This document shows, piece after piece, positions 1 through 10,422 of a stretch of 64,000 nt of DNA (the stretch's first letter is position 1; each line of letters starts with the position of its first letter). Location: positions 62,001 through 126,000 of the forward strand of contig CAYNRU010000044.1 in NCBI GenBank assembly GCA_964399635.1. The letters run 5' to 3'. The translations under genes and the position numbers were made by a program. Under the pieces are notes generated by a model. It did not search any database. It was not told the origin of the DNA and worked only from the letters and a program-made list of their open reading frames with translations. This DNA comes from UBA4615 sp964399635 (GTDB lineage Bacteria; Pseudomonadota; Gammaproteobacteria; Burkholderiales; Burkholderiaceae_E).

Positions 1-966
1 GTCGTCTCGATCAAGGGTCCGCTGACCACCCCGGTCGGCGGCGGCATCCGCTCGCTGAACGTGGCCCTGCGCCAGCAACTCGACCTGTACGTCTGCCTGC
101 GCCCGATCCAGTACTTCAAGGGCGTCCCCTCGCCGGTCCGCGAGCCCGAGAAGACCAACATGGTCATCTTCCGCGAGAACTCCGAGGACATCTACGCCGG
201 CATCGAATGGGCCGCCGAATCGGAGGGCGCCAAGAAGCTCATCAAGTTCCTGCAGGAAGAGATGGGCGTCAAGAAGATCCGCTTCCCCGAGACCTCCGGC
301 ATCGGCATCAAGCCGGTCTCGCGTGAGGGCACCGAGCGGCTGGTCCGCAAGGCGATCCAGTACACGATCGACAACGACAGGTCGTCGCTGACGCTGGTGC
401 ACAAGGGCAACATCATGAAGTTCACCGAGGGCGGCTTCCGCGACTGGGGCTACGGTCTCGCGCAGAAGGAGTTCGGCGCCCAGCTGATCGACGGCGGCCC
501 GTGGATGAGCTTCAAGAACCCGCGCACCGGCAAGGAGATCGTCGTCAAGGACGTGATCGCCGACGCCTTCCTGCAGCAGATCCTGCTGCGGCCCGCCGAG
601 TACAGCGTGATCGCCACGCTGAACCTCAACGGCGATTACGCGTCGGACGCGCTGGCCGCCCAGGTCGGGGGCATCGGCATCGCGCCGGGCGCCAACCTGT
701 CCGACTCCATCGCGATGTTCGAGGCGACCCACGGCACCGCGCCCAAGTACGCGGGCAAGGACTACGTCAACCCGGGCTCCGAGATCCTGTCGGCCGAGAT
801 GATGCTGCGCCACATGGGCTGGACCGAGGCGGCCGACCTGCTGATCTCCTCGATGGAGAAGTCCATCCTCAGCAAGAAAGTCACCTACGACTTCGCGCGG
901 CTGATGCCGGGCGCCACGCAGGTCTCCTGCTCGGGCTTCGGGCAGGTGATGATCGACCACATGTGA
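1..966 (+). CDS. icd: Isocitrate dehydrogenase, NADP-dependent (5' end missing)
   Basis: This is the C-terminal 321 residues of the TCA-cycle enzyme that oxidises isocitrate to 2-oxoglutarate with CO2 release. The open frame runs in from the left window edge, so the true start is outside. Seen in the sequence: the substrate-binding stretch RSLNVALRQQLDLYVCLRP, then REPEKTNMVIFRENSEDIYAG, a VHKGNIMKF block, the metal-binding DAFLQQIL region, and an NGDYASDALAAQVGGIG block followed by ATHGTAPKYAG near the C-terminus. These match the long bacterial homodimeric NADP enzyme (about 415 residues). The NADP preference is taken from the family and not tested here. A strong terminator follows the stop codon. 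Confidence 0.95.
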   Translation, partial: VVSIKGPLTTPVGGGIRSLNVALRQQLDLYVCLRPIQYFKGVPSPVREPEKTNMVIFRENSEDIYAGIEWAAESEGAKKLIKFLQEEMGVKKIRFPETSGIGIKPVSREGTERLVRKAIQYTIDNDRSSLTLVHKGNIMKFTEGGFRDWGYGLAQKEFGAQLIDGGPWMSFKNPRTGKEIVVKDVIADAFLQQILLRPAEYSVIATLNLNGDYASDALAAQVGGIGIAPGANLSDSIAMFEATHGTAPKYAGKDYVNPGSEILSAEMMLRHMGWTEAADLLISSMEKSILSKKVTYDFARLMPGATQVSCSGFGQVMIDHM

Positions 967-997
967 TGGTGCCCCGCGCTGTCCTCGGACGGCTCGC

Positions 998-1043
998 AGC
1001 AGACCACCCCGGGGATGCCCTTGCGCCGGGGTGGTCTGCTTTT
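998..1043 (+). terminator. Rho-independent terminator after icd
   Basis: A perfect 15-bp inverted repeat (998-1012 with 1026-1040) encloses a 13-nt loop and is followed by a short T run. It starts about 30 bases past the icd stop codon, so icd transcription should end here. Confidence 0.85.
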
Positions 1044-1205
1044 CGGGACCGCGGCGCGCTGCGGCCGGTCCCGGTAACGCTGCTATATTTTTGGATCGAC
1101 GATACGGACACGGCCTGCCGGTGTGATCGCCTCCCTGCTGTCCGGCGAAGCTCGTGCGCAGGCAATTCCAACTGATGCTCGCCAGCCCGCATCCGGGAGA
1201 CGTCG

Positions 1206-2348
1206 ATGAAGCATGAAGAGCAGGTGCGCCTGCTGCGCCGTGGACTCGGCCACACCGAGGCCGGCACCACCGACCAGGGCCGTGCGTCGCTCAGTCCGGT
1301 GTCGCGCTACCTGTCGCCCGAGCTCGTCGCGCGCGAGCAGCGGATGATCCGCAGGATGCCGGTGATGGTGGGCGCGTCGTCCACGGTGGCCCGGCCCGGC
1401 GACTGGTTCACCCACCATCATTCGGGCGTGCCGATCGTCGTGACGCGGGACGCCGACGGCGTGCTGCGTGCCTTCCTGAACGCCTGCCGGCATCGCGGCG
1501 CCCAGGTCGCGGTCGGGGCCTGCGGCGAGGGCCGGCGCAATTTCGTCTGCCCCTACCACTCCTGGACCTACGAGCTGAACGGCAGCCTGCGCGGCCTGCC
1601 GCACCCGCAGGAGTTTCCCGACCTCGATCGCAGCCGGCACGCACTCGTGCCGCTGCAGGTTGCGGAGTCGATGGGGCTGGTGTGGGTCGTCCCGACACCG
1701 GGTTCGACGCTGGACATCCATGCGTGGCTGGGTCCGATGGCCGAGGACCTGAAGTCCTTCGGCTATGACGGCTTCGTGCAGTACGAGACCAAGGTGTTCG
1801 AGACCCGCGCGGACTGGAAGCTGCTGGCCGACGCCAACCTCGAGACCTACCACGTGCGTTACCTGCACCGCGACACCATCTCGACGATCTTCCAGGACAA
1901 CCGCATGGTCGCCGATCCGTTCGGGGACCACTGGCGGATCGCGATCCCCAAGGCCTCGATCGCAGCGCTCAAGGACCTGCCGCAGTCGCAGTGGCGGCTG
2001 GGCGACCACATCAACATTGTCTACTGGTTCTTCCCCAACCTGATGTTCCTGCTGATCGACGATCACGCGAGCATGTTCGCGATCTGGCCGCGCGCCGTCG
2101 GGCACTCCGAGGTGCACGCCATCACGCTGATCCCCGAGCTGCCGCGCAGCGACCGTGCCCGCCAGCACTGGGACCGCAACGTGAAGATCTTCTTCGACGC
2201 GCTGATGGAGGACTTCGTGCAGATGGAGTCGATGCAGTCCACCTTCGCGTCGGGCGCCAACACCCACCTCACCTTCGGGCGCTCCGAGTACACGTCGGCG
2301 GCGTTCGAGGCGACCGTGGAGCGCCACCTGGCCGCGATGGCGGACTGA
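1206..2348 (+). CDS. Rieske non-heme iron oxygenase, alpha-subunit type
   Basis: A 380-residue ring-hydroxylating-dioxygenase-like protein. The N-terminal Rieske [2Fe-2S] ligands are C94, H96, C115 and H118 (ACRHRGAQ ... CPYHSWTY). The C-terminal catalytic domain carries the mononuclear iron motif LETYHVRYLH (H216, H221), with a probable acidic third ligand in the LMEDFVQ region. Such enzymes take electrons from a separate reductase and hydroxylate or demethylate aromatic or quaternary-amine substrates. No reductase or beta subunit is adjacent, so the substrate is unknown. A GGGAGA ribosome-binding site precedes the ATG. The next gene, a metallohydrolase, lies 45 bases downstream on the same strand, suggesting a two-gene catabolic unit. 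Confidence 0.88.
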   Translation: MKHEEQVRLLRRGLGHTEAGTTDQGRASLSPVSRYLSPELVAREQRMIRRMPVMVGASSTVARPGDWFTHHHSGVPIVVTRDADGVLRAFLNACRHRGAQVAVGACGEGRRNFVCPYHSWTYELNGSLRGLPHPQEFPDLDRSRHALVPLQVAESMGLVWVVPTPGSTLDIHAWLGPMAEDLKSFGYDGFVQYETKVFETRADWKLLADANLETYHVRYLHRDTISTIFQDNRMVADPFGDHWRIAIPKASIAALKDLPQSQWRLGDHINIVYWFFPNLMFLLIDDHASMFAIWPRAVGHSEVHAITLIPELPRSDRARQHWDRNVKIFFDALMEDFVQMESMQSTFASGANTHLTFGRSEYTSAAFEATVERHLAAMAD

Positions 2349-2393
2349 GCTCCCGGCCCGGCCCCCGATCACTCTGCGCGACGACACGACACC

Positions 2394-3659
2394 ATGGACA
2401 CCTGCGACCTGCTGCTGGCCGGCGGACACCTGATCGACCCTGCCCAGGGCCTGGACGGCGCCTACGACGTCGCGATCCGCGACGGTCGGATCGCCGCCGT
2501 CTCGCCCCGCGGCGCCGGGCCCGCCGCGCGCGAGCGCGTCGACGTCTCGGGCCGCCTCGTGATTCCCGGCATGATCGACACGCATGCCCACGTGTTCCAG
2601 CACGTGACCGGGCGCTTCGGCCTGGAGGCCGACCTGTGCGGGGTGCGCTCGGGCGTGACCACGCTGATCGACCAGGGCGGCCCGTCCTGCATGACGCTGC
2701 CGGCATTTCGCAGCTACGTGGTCGAGGCCAAGCGCTCGCGGGTGTTCGCCTACCTGTCGGCCTACCTGGTCGGCGGCATGGAGGGGCACTACTATCCGTC
2801 CCTGTACCGCCCCGATTGCCTGGACGTCGACGCGACCGTCAAGGCCGCGCTCGCCAACGCCGACATCGTGCGCGGCATCAAGGCGCATGCCGAGGTCGGC
2901 GGCTTCGCGCGCTGGGGCCTCGACGTGATGCGCCAGTCCGCCGAGATCGCTCGCCGTGCCGGCGTGCCGCTGTACATCCACTTCGGCCAGCTGTGGCCGC
3001 TGCCCGCCGAAGGCGCCAACGGCGTCGATCCGGACACCATCCTGGCCGACGTGGTGCCACTGCTCAAGGCGGGCGACATCCTCGCGCACCCCTTCACCCG
3101 TCATCCGGGCGGCTTCGTCGACCGGCAGGGCAGGGTGCACGCGATCGTGCGCGAGGCGCTCGCGCGCGGCCTGAAGGTCGACGTCGGCCATGGCTCGCAC
3201 TTCAGCTACCGGATGGCGCGCATCGCGCTCGACGCCGGCATCGTGCCCGACACGCTCGGCGCGGACATGCACGGTTACAACACCGCCGTGCCGGCGCCGC
3301 CGGGCACGCCCGACGCCCATCCCGACACCGAGCACATGTTCGCCGGCAAAGTGCGCTTCTCGCTCGCGTCCGCGATGACGGCGATGCTTGCGCTGGGGTT
3401 GCCGATCGGCCAGGTGGTACGGATGGTCACCTGCAACGTCGTCGACGTCTTCGGCCTGCCGCCTGCGCTCGGCACGCTCGCCGTGGGCAACCCGGCCGAC
3501 GTGACCGTGCTGCACGACGAGCGTGGCCGCTGGGCGCTGACCGACAACGAGGGCACGGCGATCGTCGGCGAGCGCCTGCTGCGTCCGGCGTTCTGTCTGC
3601 TCGACGGCGTGCGCCACGAGGCCGATGCGTCGATACTGCCCGAGGTGGCCGCGGCCTGA
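2394..3659 (+). CDS. Amidohydrolase / deacetylase-family metallohydrolase
   Basis: A 421-residue cyclic-amidohydrolase-superfamily enzyme of the amidohydrolase/deacetylase (dihydroorotase-like) type. Seen: the N-terminal beta-sandwich segment (DLLLAGGHLIDPA), the HxH metal motif in MIDTHAHVF, a probable lysine ligand in GIKAHAEVGG, further histidines in LYIHFGQ and LAHPFTRH, and a late aspartate in TLGADMHG. The family hydrolyses amide or ester bonds with one or two divalent metals. It lies just downstream of the Rieske oxygenase gene and may process that product or its precursor, which is inference. The C-terminal half (VFGLPPALGTLAVGNPADVTVL) closes the barrel fold normally, so the gene looks intact. 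Confidence 0.85.
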   Translation: MDTCDLLLAGGHLIDPAQGLDGAYDVAIRDGRIAAVSPRGAGPAARERVDVSGRLVIPGMIDTHAHVFQHVTGRFGLEADLCGVRSGVTTLIDQGGPSCMTLPAFRSYVVEAKRSRVFAYLSAYLVGGMEGHYYPSLYRPDCLDVDATVKAALANADIVRGIKAHAEVGGFARWGLDVMRQSAEIARRAGVPLYIHFGQLWPLPAEGANGVDPDTILADVVPLLKAGDILAHPFTRHPGGFVDRQGRVHAIVREALARGLKVDVGHGSHFSYRMARIALDAGIVPDTLGADMHGYNTAVPAPPGTPDAHPDTEHMFAGKVRFSLASAMTAMLALGLPIGQVVRMVTCNVVDVFGLPPALGTLAVGNPADVTVLHDERGRWALTDNEGTAIVGERLLRPAFCLLDGVRHEADASILPEVAAA

Positions 3660-3997
3660 CCCGAGACGCCTGTCTGGCAGGCCGCGGCCGGCCGCCCGAC
3701 GACCGGGCGCAACGCTGCCGCTCGCGGGATGCGCGGCAGCCACAACCGGGGGGAAACGACACCGCCCGACGGCCAATCTGCCCGGCGATCGGGTATGCGG
3801 TAGTGCCGGCACTGCGGCAAGTGAGAGGCTCGTGCACATGGCGCACCCGCCGCGCACCGAGTGCCGGGGATCATGCACAATTCGGAATGGCGCATTCGCG
3901 CCTATCACCGACCAGGGCAGCCCGTCACCGGACTGCCCCGTTCAGTCCGGGCAGCCGCCCGGTTTGCTGGATCGCACCGCGCGAGCGGCGCGGCCGA
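3660..3997. other. Intergenic stretch between convergent genes, no gene seen
   Basis: 338 bases separate the amidohydrolase gene (+) from the cold-shock gene (-). Frames here lack family-like sequence. The one clear structure is a perfect 8-bp inverted repeat (3928-3935 with 3943-3950, 7-nt loop). It lies about 50 bases past the cold-shock stop codon when read leftwards and could serve as a weak terminator, but it has no T tract. Confidence 0.5.
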
Positions 3998-4201
3998 TCA
4001 GCCTTGCTGGATGTTGGAGGCCTGCTTGCCCTTGGGGCCCTGGACCACCTCGAACTGGACCTTCTGACCTTCCTTGAGCGACTTGAAGCCGTTCATCTGG
4101 ATCGAGCTGAAGTGCGCGAACAGATCCTCGCCACCATCGTCAGGGGTGATGAAACCGAACCCCTTGGCATCGTTGAACCACTTGACCGTACCGGTTGCCA
4201 T
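3998..4201 (-). CDS. Cold-shock protein, CspA family
   Basis: A 67-residue single cold-shock domain, the normal family length. RNP1 (KGFGFITP) and RNP2 (LFAHFSS) are intact, and the N-terminus TGTVKWFND is typical. These small cytoplasmic proteins bind single-stranded RNA and DNA and melt mRNA structure, either at low temperature or constitutively. An AGGG ribosome-binding site precedes the ATG. A perfect 10-bp palindrome (4224-4233) lies in the probable 5' leader. The paralogue identity (cspA, cspD or other) cannot be decided from the sequence alone. It is divergent from clpS, with about 250 bases between the start codons. Confidence 0.95.
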   Translation of the reverse strand: MATGTVKWFNDAKGFGFITPDDGGEDLFAHFSSIQMNGFKSLKEGQKVQFEVVQGPKGKQASNIQQG

Positions 4202-4422
4202 AACCCTGCCATCCCTGAAGCATTATTCGAATAGTCCCGCCTACCGGGTGCTGCCCGGTGGCGTGGGCGGATTTTTTGCCAAAGCGTGGCATTCGTCAAG
4301 CCTGCGTGTGCCGAGGTGTGTCTCACACGCCTGCGAGGGGTCGGAGGGCGGTCTGGGCGTCGTTGCAGCGTCCTGGCTTGTGAATCCGTGCACAAACCCC
4401 ATTAAAGATTGGGTGCCCGTCC

Positions 4423-4450
4423 TTGCGGCGACCTCGCGAGTGGATAGAAT
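4423..4450 (+). promoter_or_regulatory. Candidate sigma-70 promoter for clpS-clpA
   Basis: A TTGCGG -35-like hexamer (4423-4428) and a TAGAAT -10-like hexamer (4445-4450) are separated by 16 bases. The predicted start of transcription falls only a few bases before the clpS ATG at 4461, so the mRNA would be leaderless or nearly so if both calls are right. Confidence 0.45.
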
Positions 4451-4460
4451 GATCGTCGCC

Positions 4461-4765
4461 ATGGCAACGTCGCACGACCCTTCGACCACCCTGGAAAAGA
4501 AGGAGGCGCGGCTCAAGCCGCCGCCGATGTATGAGGTCGCCCTGTTGAACGACGACTACACTCCGATGGAGTTCGTGGTCAGCGTGCTGCAGAAGTTCTT
4601 TGGGATGGGTCGCGAAAAGGCGACCCAAGTGATGTTGAAGGTGCACCGTGAGGGGCGAGGCGTGTGCGGTCTGTATCCGCGCGACGTCGCGGCCACCAAG
4701 GTGGAACAAGTCAGCGGATACTCACGACAGCATCAGCACCCGTTGCAGTGCGTGATGGAGGAAGC

Positions 4766-4769
<4 letters not shown>
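4461..4769 (+). CDS. clpS: ATP-dependent Clp protease adaptor ClpS
   Basis: A 102-residue adaptor that delivers N-degron substrates to ClpAP. The core KPPPMYEVALLNDDYTPMEF, the helix FVVSVLQKFF and the C-terminal HPLQCVMEE are diagnostic, including the N-end-rule pocket residues in NDDYTPMEF. The start at 4461 (MATSHDPS) gives the usual betaproteobacterial length. An in-frame ATG at 4449 would add four residues and cannot be excluded. No convincing Shine-Dalgarno sequence precedes either. The stop codon overlaps the clpA start as ATGA, so the two are translationally coupled, matching their joint function. Confidence 0.95.
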
Positions 4770-7078
<2,309 letters not shown>

Positions 7079-7115
7079 GCGGGCCGCGGGGCAGGCCCGT
7101 CCTGCGCGTGAACGG

Positions 7116-7143
7116 AACGGCCCGCCTCGGCGGGCCGTTTTTT
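7116..7143 (+). terminator. Rho-independent terminator after clpA
   Basis: A perfect 11-bp inverted repeat (7116-7126 with 7129-7139) runs into six T residues (7138-7143), about 40 bases past the clpA stop. Confidence 0.92.
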
Positions 7144-7297
7144 GCGTCGTGGACCCCGCGAGATGCGATGTCGATATGGCTGATCCGGATGGGGTCGGCA
7201 GACGGCCTCTCTGCGCTTAGAATCCGCAGGGACTCCCCGCGTCACGGATCGTCGTGGTGCCGGGGCCGATGACCTCACCACCACCCACCGGGACGAC

Positions 7298-7609
7298 ATG
7301 CGACACCTTCTCAGCCTGGCCGGCGCATCCCTCGCGATGCTCGGCGCGCTCGCCGCGGCGCCCGCGGCGGCCCAGAACCAGGGCGCCTACCTGGCCTCCA
7401 ACTGCGCGAACTGCCATGGCACGGAGGGTGTGTCGGCCGGCGGCATGCCGTCGCTGGCCGGCCAGCCGCGCGGCTACTTCATCACGCAGATGCAGGAATT
7501 CAAGGCCGGCAAGCGCCCGGCCACGATCATGCACCAGCTCGCCAGGGGCTACACCGACGCGCAGATCGAACTGCTCGCCGACTACTTCTCCAAACTGCCG
7601 CGCAAGTGA
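7298..7609 (+). CDS. fccA: Cytochrome c subunit of flavocytochrome c sulfide dehydrogenase
   Basis: A 103-residue periplasmic c-type cytochrome. The signal peptide MRHLLSLAGASLAMLGALAA ends near APAAAQ. One heme motif, CANCH, follows about ten residues into the mature protein, and a distal methionine is available in the GGMPSLAGQP loop (MPSLAGQ is typical of the class I fold). It accepts electrons from the flavoprotein encoded 17 bases downstream. It is the monoheme form, smaller than the diheme subunit known from purple sulfur bacteria. The assignment leans on the neighbour, since a lone cytochrome of this size would be generic. Confidence 0.85.
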   Translation: MRHLLSLAGASLAMLGALAAAPAAAQNQGAYLASNCANCHGTEGVSAGGMPSLAGQPRGYFITQMQEFKAGKRPATIMHQLARGYTDAQIELLADYFSKLPRK

Positions 7610-7626
7610 CCCGGGGACGCCATCCG

Positions 7627-8913
7627 ATGAAACCCTCTGACACCTCCCGCCGGCGCTTTGCGCAGGCCCTCGGCGCCGGCGCCACCCTGTCGGCCCTCGG
7701 CGCCTGCGCGACCCAGCCTGCGCAGACGAAGAAGCTCGGCCGCGTGCTGATCGTGGGCGGCGGCTACGGCGGCGCGGCCGCTGCCAAGTACCTCAAGCTC
7801 TGGGGCGGCGACGCCATCGACGTCACCCTGGTGGAGCGCAACACCCGGTTCGTGTCCTGCCCGCTGTCCAACCTGGTGCTGGGCGGGTCGCGCCGCATCG
7901 ACGACCTGGCGATGGGCTACCAGGGCCTGCGCGATCGGCGCGTGCTCGTGCTGAACGACGAAGTCACCGCGATCGATCCGGTCAAGAAACGGGTCGTGCT
8001 GAACAAGATCGCCGACCAGAGCTACGACAAGCTGATCCTGTCGCCCGGCATCGATTTCCTGCACAACGAGATCGCCGGCCTCGACGCCGAGGCGCAGAAG
8101 ACCCTGCTGCACGCCTGGAAGGCCGGTCCCGAGACGATCGCGCTGCGTGCGCAGCTCGAGGCGATGCCGGATGGGGGCGTCTTCGTGATGTCGATCCCCA
8201 AGGCGCCGTACCGCTGCCCCCCCGGCCCCTACGAGCGGGTCTGCCAGGTCGCGCACTACCTGAAGACCACCAAGCCCCGATCGAAGATCCTGGTGCTCGA
8301 CGGCAACCCCGACATCGTCTCCAAGAAGGGGCTGTTCCTCGCCGCCTGGAACGGCCCGTACAAGGGGATGATCGAGTATCGCGCCAACGCGCTCGTGACC
8401 GAGGTCGACGCACGCAACCGCGTTGCCATCACCGAGCTGGGCGACAAGGTCAAGGCGGACGTGCTGAACGTGATTCCGCCCCAGCGCGCGGGCGACATCG
8501 CCCAGAAGACCGGGCTGCTCAACGCGAACGCCCGCTGGGCCCAGGTCGACTGGATGACGCTGGAGTCGACCGCGGCACGGGACATCCACGTGCTCGGCGA
8601 CGCCACCTTCTCGGCACCCGCCATGCCCAAGTCCGGCCACATGGCCAACCAGCACGCCAAGACGGTCGCCGCGGCGATCGTCGAGCAATTCAACGGGCGC
8701 GCCCCGCAGCCGCCGGTGATGGCGAACACCTGCTACTCGTTCATCGACGACAAGGCGGCGGTGCACGTCGCCTCGGTCCACCAGTGGTCGCCCGAGAAGA
8801 AGACGCTGGAGCCGGTGCAGGGCGCGGGCGGTCTGTCGACCGCGGCGAGCGAGCTCGAGGGGCAGTACGCGTTCTCGTGGGCCCGCAACATCTGGAACGA
8901 CATGCTGACCTGA
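7627..8913 (+). CDS. fccB: Flavocytochrome c sulfide dehydrogenase, FAD-binding subunit
   Basis: A 428-residue periplasmic flavoprotein oxidising sulfide to sulfur or polysulfide. A twin-arginine signal (SRRRFAQALGAGATLSALGAC) indicates folded export. The Rossmann FAD site VLIVGGGYGGAAAAKYL follows, then FVSCPLSN, whose cysteine matches the residue that binds FAD covalently in this family. The C-terminal FCSD flavin-binding domain is recognisable (NTCYSFID ... YAFSWARNIW). The start at 7627 places the RR motif eight residues in; an in-frame upstream start at 7606 lies within the fccA stop region and is less likely. No sox genes are visible in the window. Confidence 0.92.
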   Translation: MKPSDTSRRRFAQALGAGATLSALGACATQPAQTKKLGRVLIVGGGYGGAAAAKYLKLWGGDAIDVTLVERNTRFVSCPLSNLVLGGSRRIDDLAMGYQGLRDRRVLVLNDEVTAIDPVKKRVVLNKIADQSYDKLILSPGIDFLHNEIAGLDAEAQKTLLHAWKAGPETIALRAQLEAMPDGGVFVMSIPKAPYRCPPGPYERVCQVAHYLKTTKPRSKILVLDGNPDIVSKKGLFLAAWNGPYKGMIEYRANALVTEVDARNRVAITELGDKVKADVLNVIPPQRAGDIAQKTGLLNANARWAQVDWMTLESTAARDIHVLGDATFSAPAMPKSGHMANQHAKTVAAAIVEQFNGRAPQPPVMANTCYSFIDDKAAVHVASVHQWSPEKKTLEPVQGAGGLSTAASELEGQYAFSWARNIWNDMLT

Positions 8914-8917
8914 AGGC

Positions 8918-8944
8918 CTGCGGGCCGGCGTCGCCGGCCCGCAG
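8918..8944. terminator. Bidirectional hairpin between convergent genes
   Basis: A perfect 12-bp GC-rich inverted repeat (8918-8929 with 8933-8944, 3-nt loop) lies between the stop codons of fccB (+) and the histidine kinase (-). There is no clear T run on either side, so its strength as a terminator is uncertain. Confidence 0.55.
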
Positions 8945-8949
8945 CCCCG

Positions 8950-10422
8950 TCAGGTCGTAGGCAGCATCATCCAGAAGGTGGCGCCGCGGGGCGGGACGCT
9001 GTCCAGCCCCACGCGCCCGCCATGCAGCTCGGCGACGCGCTTGACGATGGCAAGCCCCAGCCCGGAGCTGCCGCGCTGCTCCCGGTGCTTGCTGCCCTGG
9101 TAGAAGCGATGAAAGACCTGGCCCTGGTCGTCGGGCGGTACGCCCGGACCGGTGTCGGCGACCTCTACGCGCAGCTCTCCCTGCACCCGCGTGACACGCA
9201 GCTCGATCGTTCCGCCGGGGGGCGTCACGCGGATCGCGTTGTCGAGCAGGTTGCCGATCGCGCGCTCGATGAGGCCCGCATCCACGCGCGCGAGCGGCAG
9301 GCCATCGGCGTAGTTGACGCTCAACCGGACGCCGGCGGCCTCGGCGCGGGTGCCGTAGCGGTGCGCGAGGTCGTCGGCCAGCTCGCCGAGCGCGATCGGC
9401 TCGCGCTCGATGCGCAGCTCGGGGTTGTCGAGCTTGGCGAGCTCGTTGAGCGCGTCGGTCAGGCGCCTCAGGTGGTGGGCGTTGTTGACCGCGGCGTCGA
9501 TGAAACGCTCCCGTGCCTCGGGCGTGATCTGGTCGCCCTTCATGCGGATGGTCTCGAGTTGACCGATCAGGGCGGTCAGCGGGGTACGCAGGTCGTGCGA
9601 GACGTTGGCGACCATCTCGCGGCGATGGGCGTCGGTCTGGGTCACCCGATCCATCTCGAGCTTGAGGCGCTCGAGCGTGTCGCGGAAGGTACGGGACAGG
9701 CGTCCGACCTCGTCGTCGCGGTCGCGGAAGGGGAACTCTGTCTCGCACAGCGGTGCGGAGAACCCGCCGCTGCGCACGCGCTCGGCCACGCGGGTCAGCG
9801 CGGTCAGCGGGCGGGTCAGCAGCGCGATCATCGCGACAGTCAGCGCCACGCCGATCGCCAGGGTCAGCAGCGCGACCTTCACCGCCGTCTGGATCGCGTA
9901 GCTCTTGAGCAGCTCCGGCGTCTGTGTACCGATGTCGGCTGCCCGCGCGACGACGTAGACCCACGCCATCTCGCGGCCGTCCTTCAGCAGCGGGCGGGCG
10001 GCGACGATGCAGCCCTTGCCCTGGCGGTCCGGATCGTCGGCGTGGATCGGCACCGACGGGTCCCGCGCGAGCGCATTGCGGACCGGCGCGAGCTCGACCC
10101 GCCAGTCCTTCCAGAATGGCTGCTGCTCGCCGGAGGTGGCCAGTACGCGTCCTTTCGCATCGAGCAGGTACATGCCTGTGTTGGGCGCGAACACCGTGTA
10201 GGCCGCGAGCTGGCGCGAGAAGTCGTCGGGGTCCCGCTCGTACAGGTCCCAGAGGTCGGGGTTCATCTCGATCACGCGGTCGATGAAGGCAAGGCTCTGG
10301 GTGTAGACGACGTCGGTGTAGTAGCTGCGCACCGACATGTGCATCACCGCGGCGAGCACGATCGCGGTCAGCAGGCCCGCGCCCGCGACCAGCATCAGCA
10401 CCCGCGCGCGCAGCGACTTCAT
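8950..10422 (-). CDS. Sensor histidine kinase, BaeS-like
   Basis: A 490-residue membrane kinase. TM1 lies near residues 7-29, a periplasmic sensor loop of about 130 residues follows, and TM2 (VALLTLAIGVALTVAMIALL) leads into a HAMP domain. The H-box VSHDLRTPLTALIGQLE, N-box GNLLDNAIRVTP, D-box EVADTGPGVP and G-box GSSGLGLAIVKRVA are all intact. The ATG at 10422 overlaps the stop of the response regulator gene (ATGA), so the pair is coupled and the kinase is made second. The stimulus is unknown. The adjacent sulfide dehydrogenase is convergent, so a functional link is only suggestive. Confidence 0.92.
   Translation of the reverse strand: MKSLRARVLMLVAGAGLLTAIVLAAVMHMSVRSYYTDVVYTQSLAFIDRVIEMNPDLWDLYERDPDDFSRQLAAYTVFAPNTGMYLLDAKGRVLATSGEQQPFWKDWRVELAPVRNALARDPSVPIHADDPDRQGKGCIVAARPLLKDGREMAWVYVVARAADIGTQTPELLKSYAIQTAVKVALLTLAIGVALTVAMIALLTRPLTALTRVAERVRSGGFSAPLCETEFPFRDRDDEVGRLSRTFRDTLERLKLEMDRVTQTDAHRREMVANVSHDLRTPLTALIGQLETIRMKGDQITPEARERFIDAAVNNAHHLRRLTDALNELAKLDNPELRIEREPIALGELADDLAHRYGTRAEAAGVRLSVNYADGLPLARVDAGLIERAIGNLLDNAIRVTPPGGTIELRVTRVQGELRVEVADTGPGVPPDDQGQVFHRFYQGSKHREQRGSSGLGLAIVKRVAELHGGRVGLDSVPPRGATFWMMLPTT

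Noticed and set aside
1083..3908. A 941-codon open frame on the minus strand across the Rieske and amidohydrolase genes
   Set aside because: Its translation is rich in Arg, His and Val without family motifs, while both plus-strand genes have full catalytic signatures. Long antisense frames are expected at this GC content.
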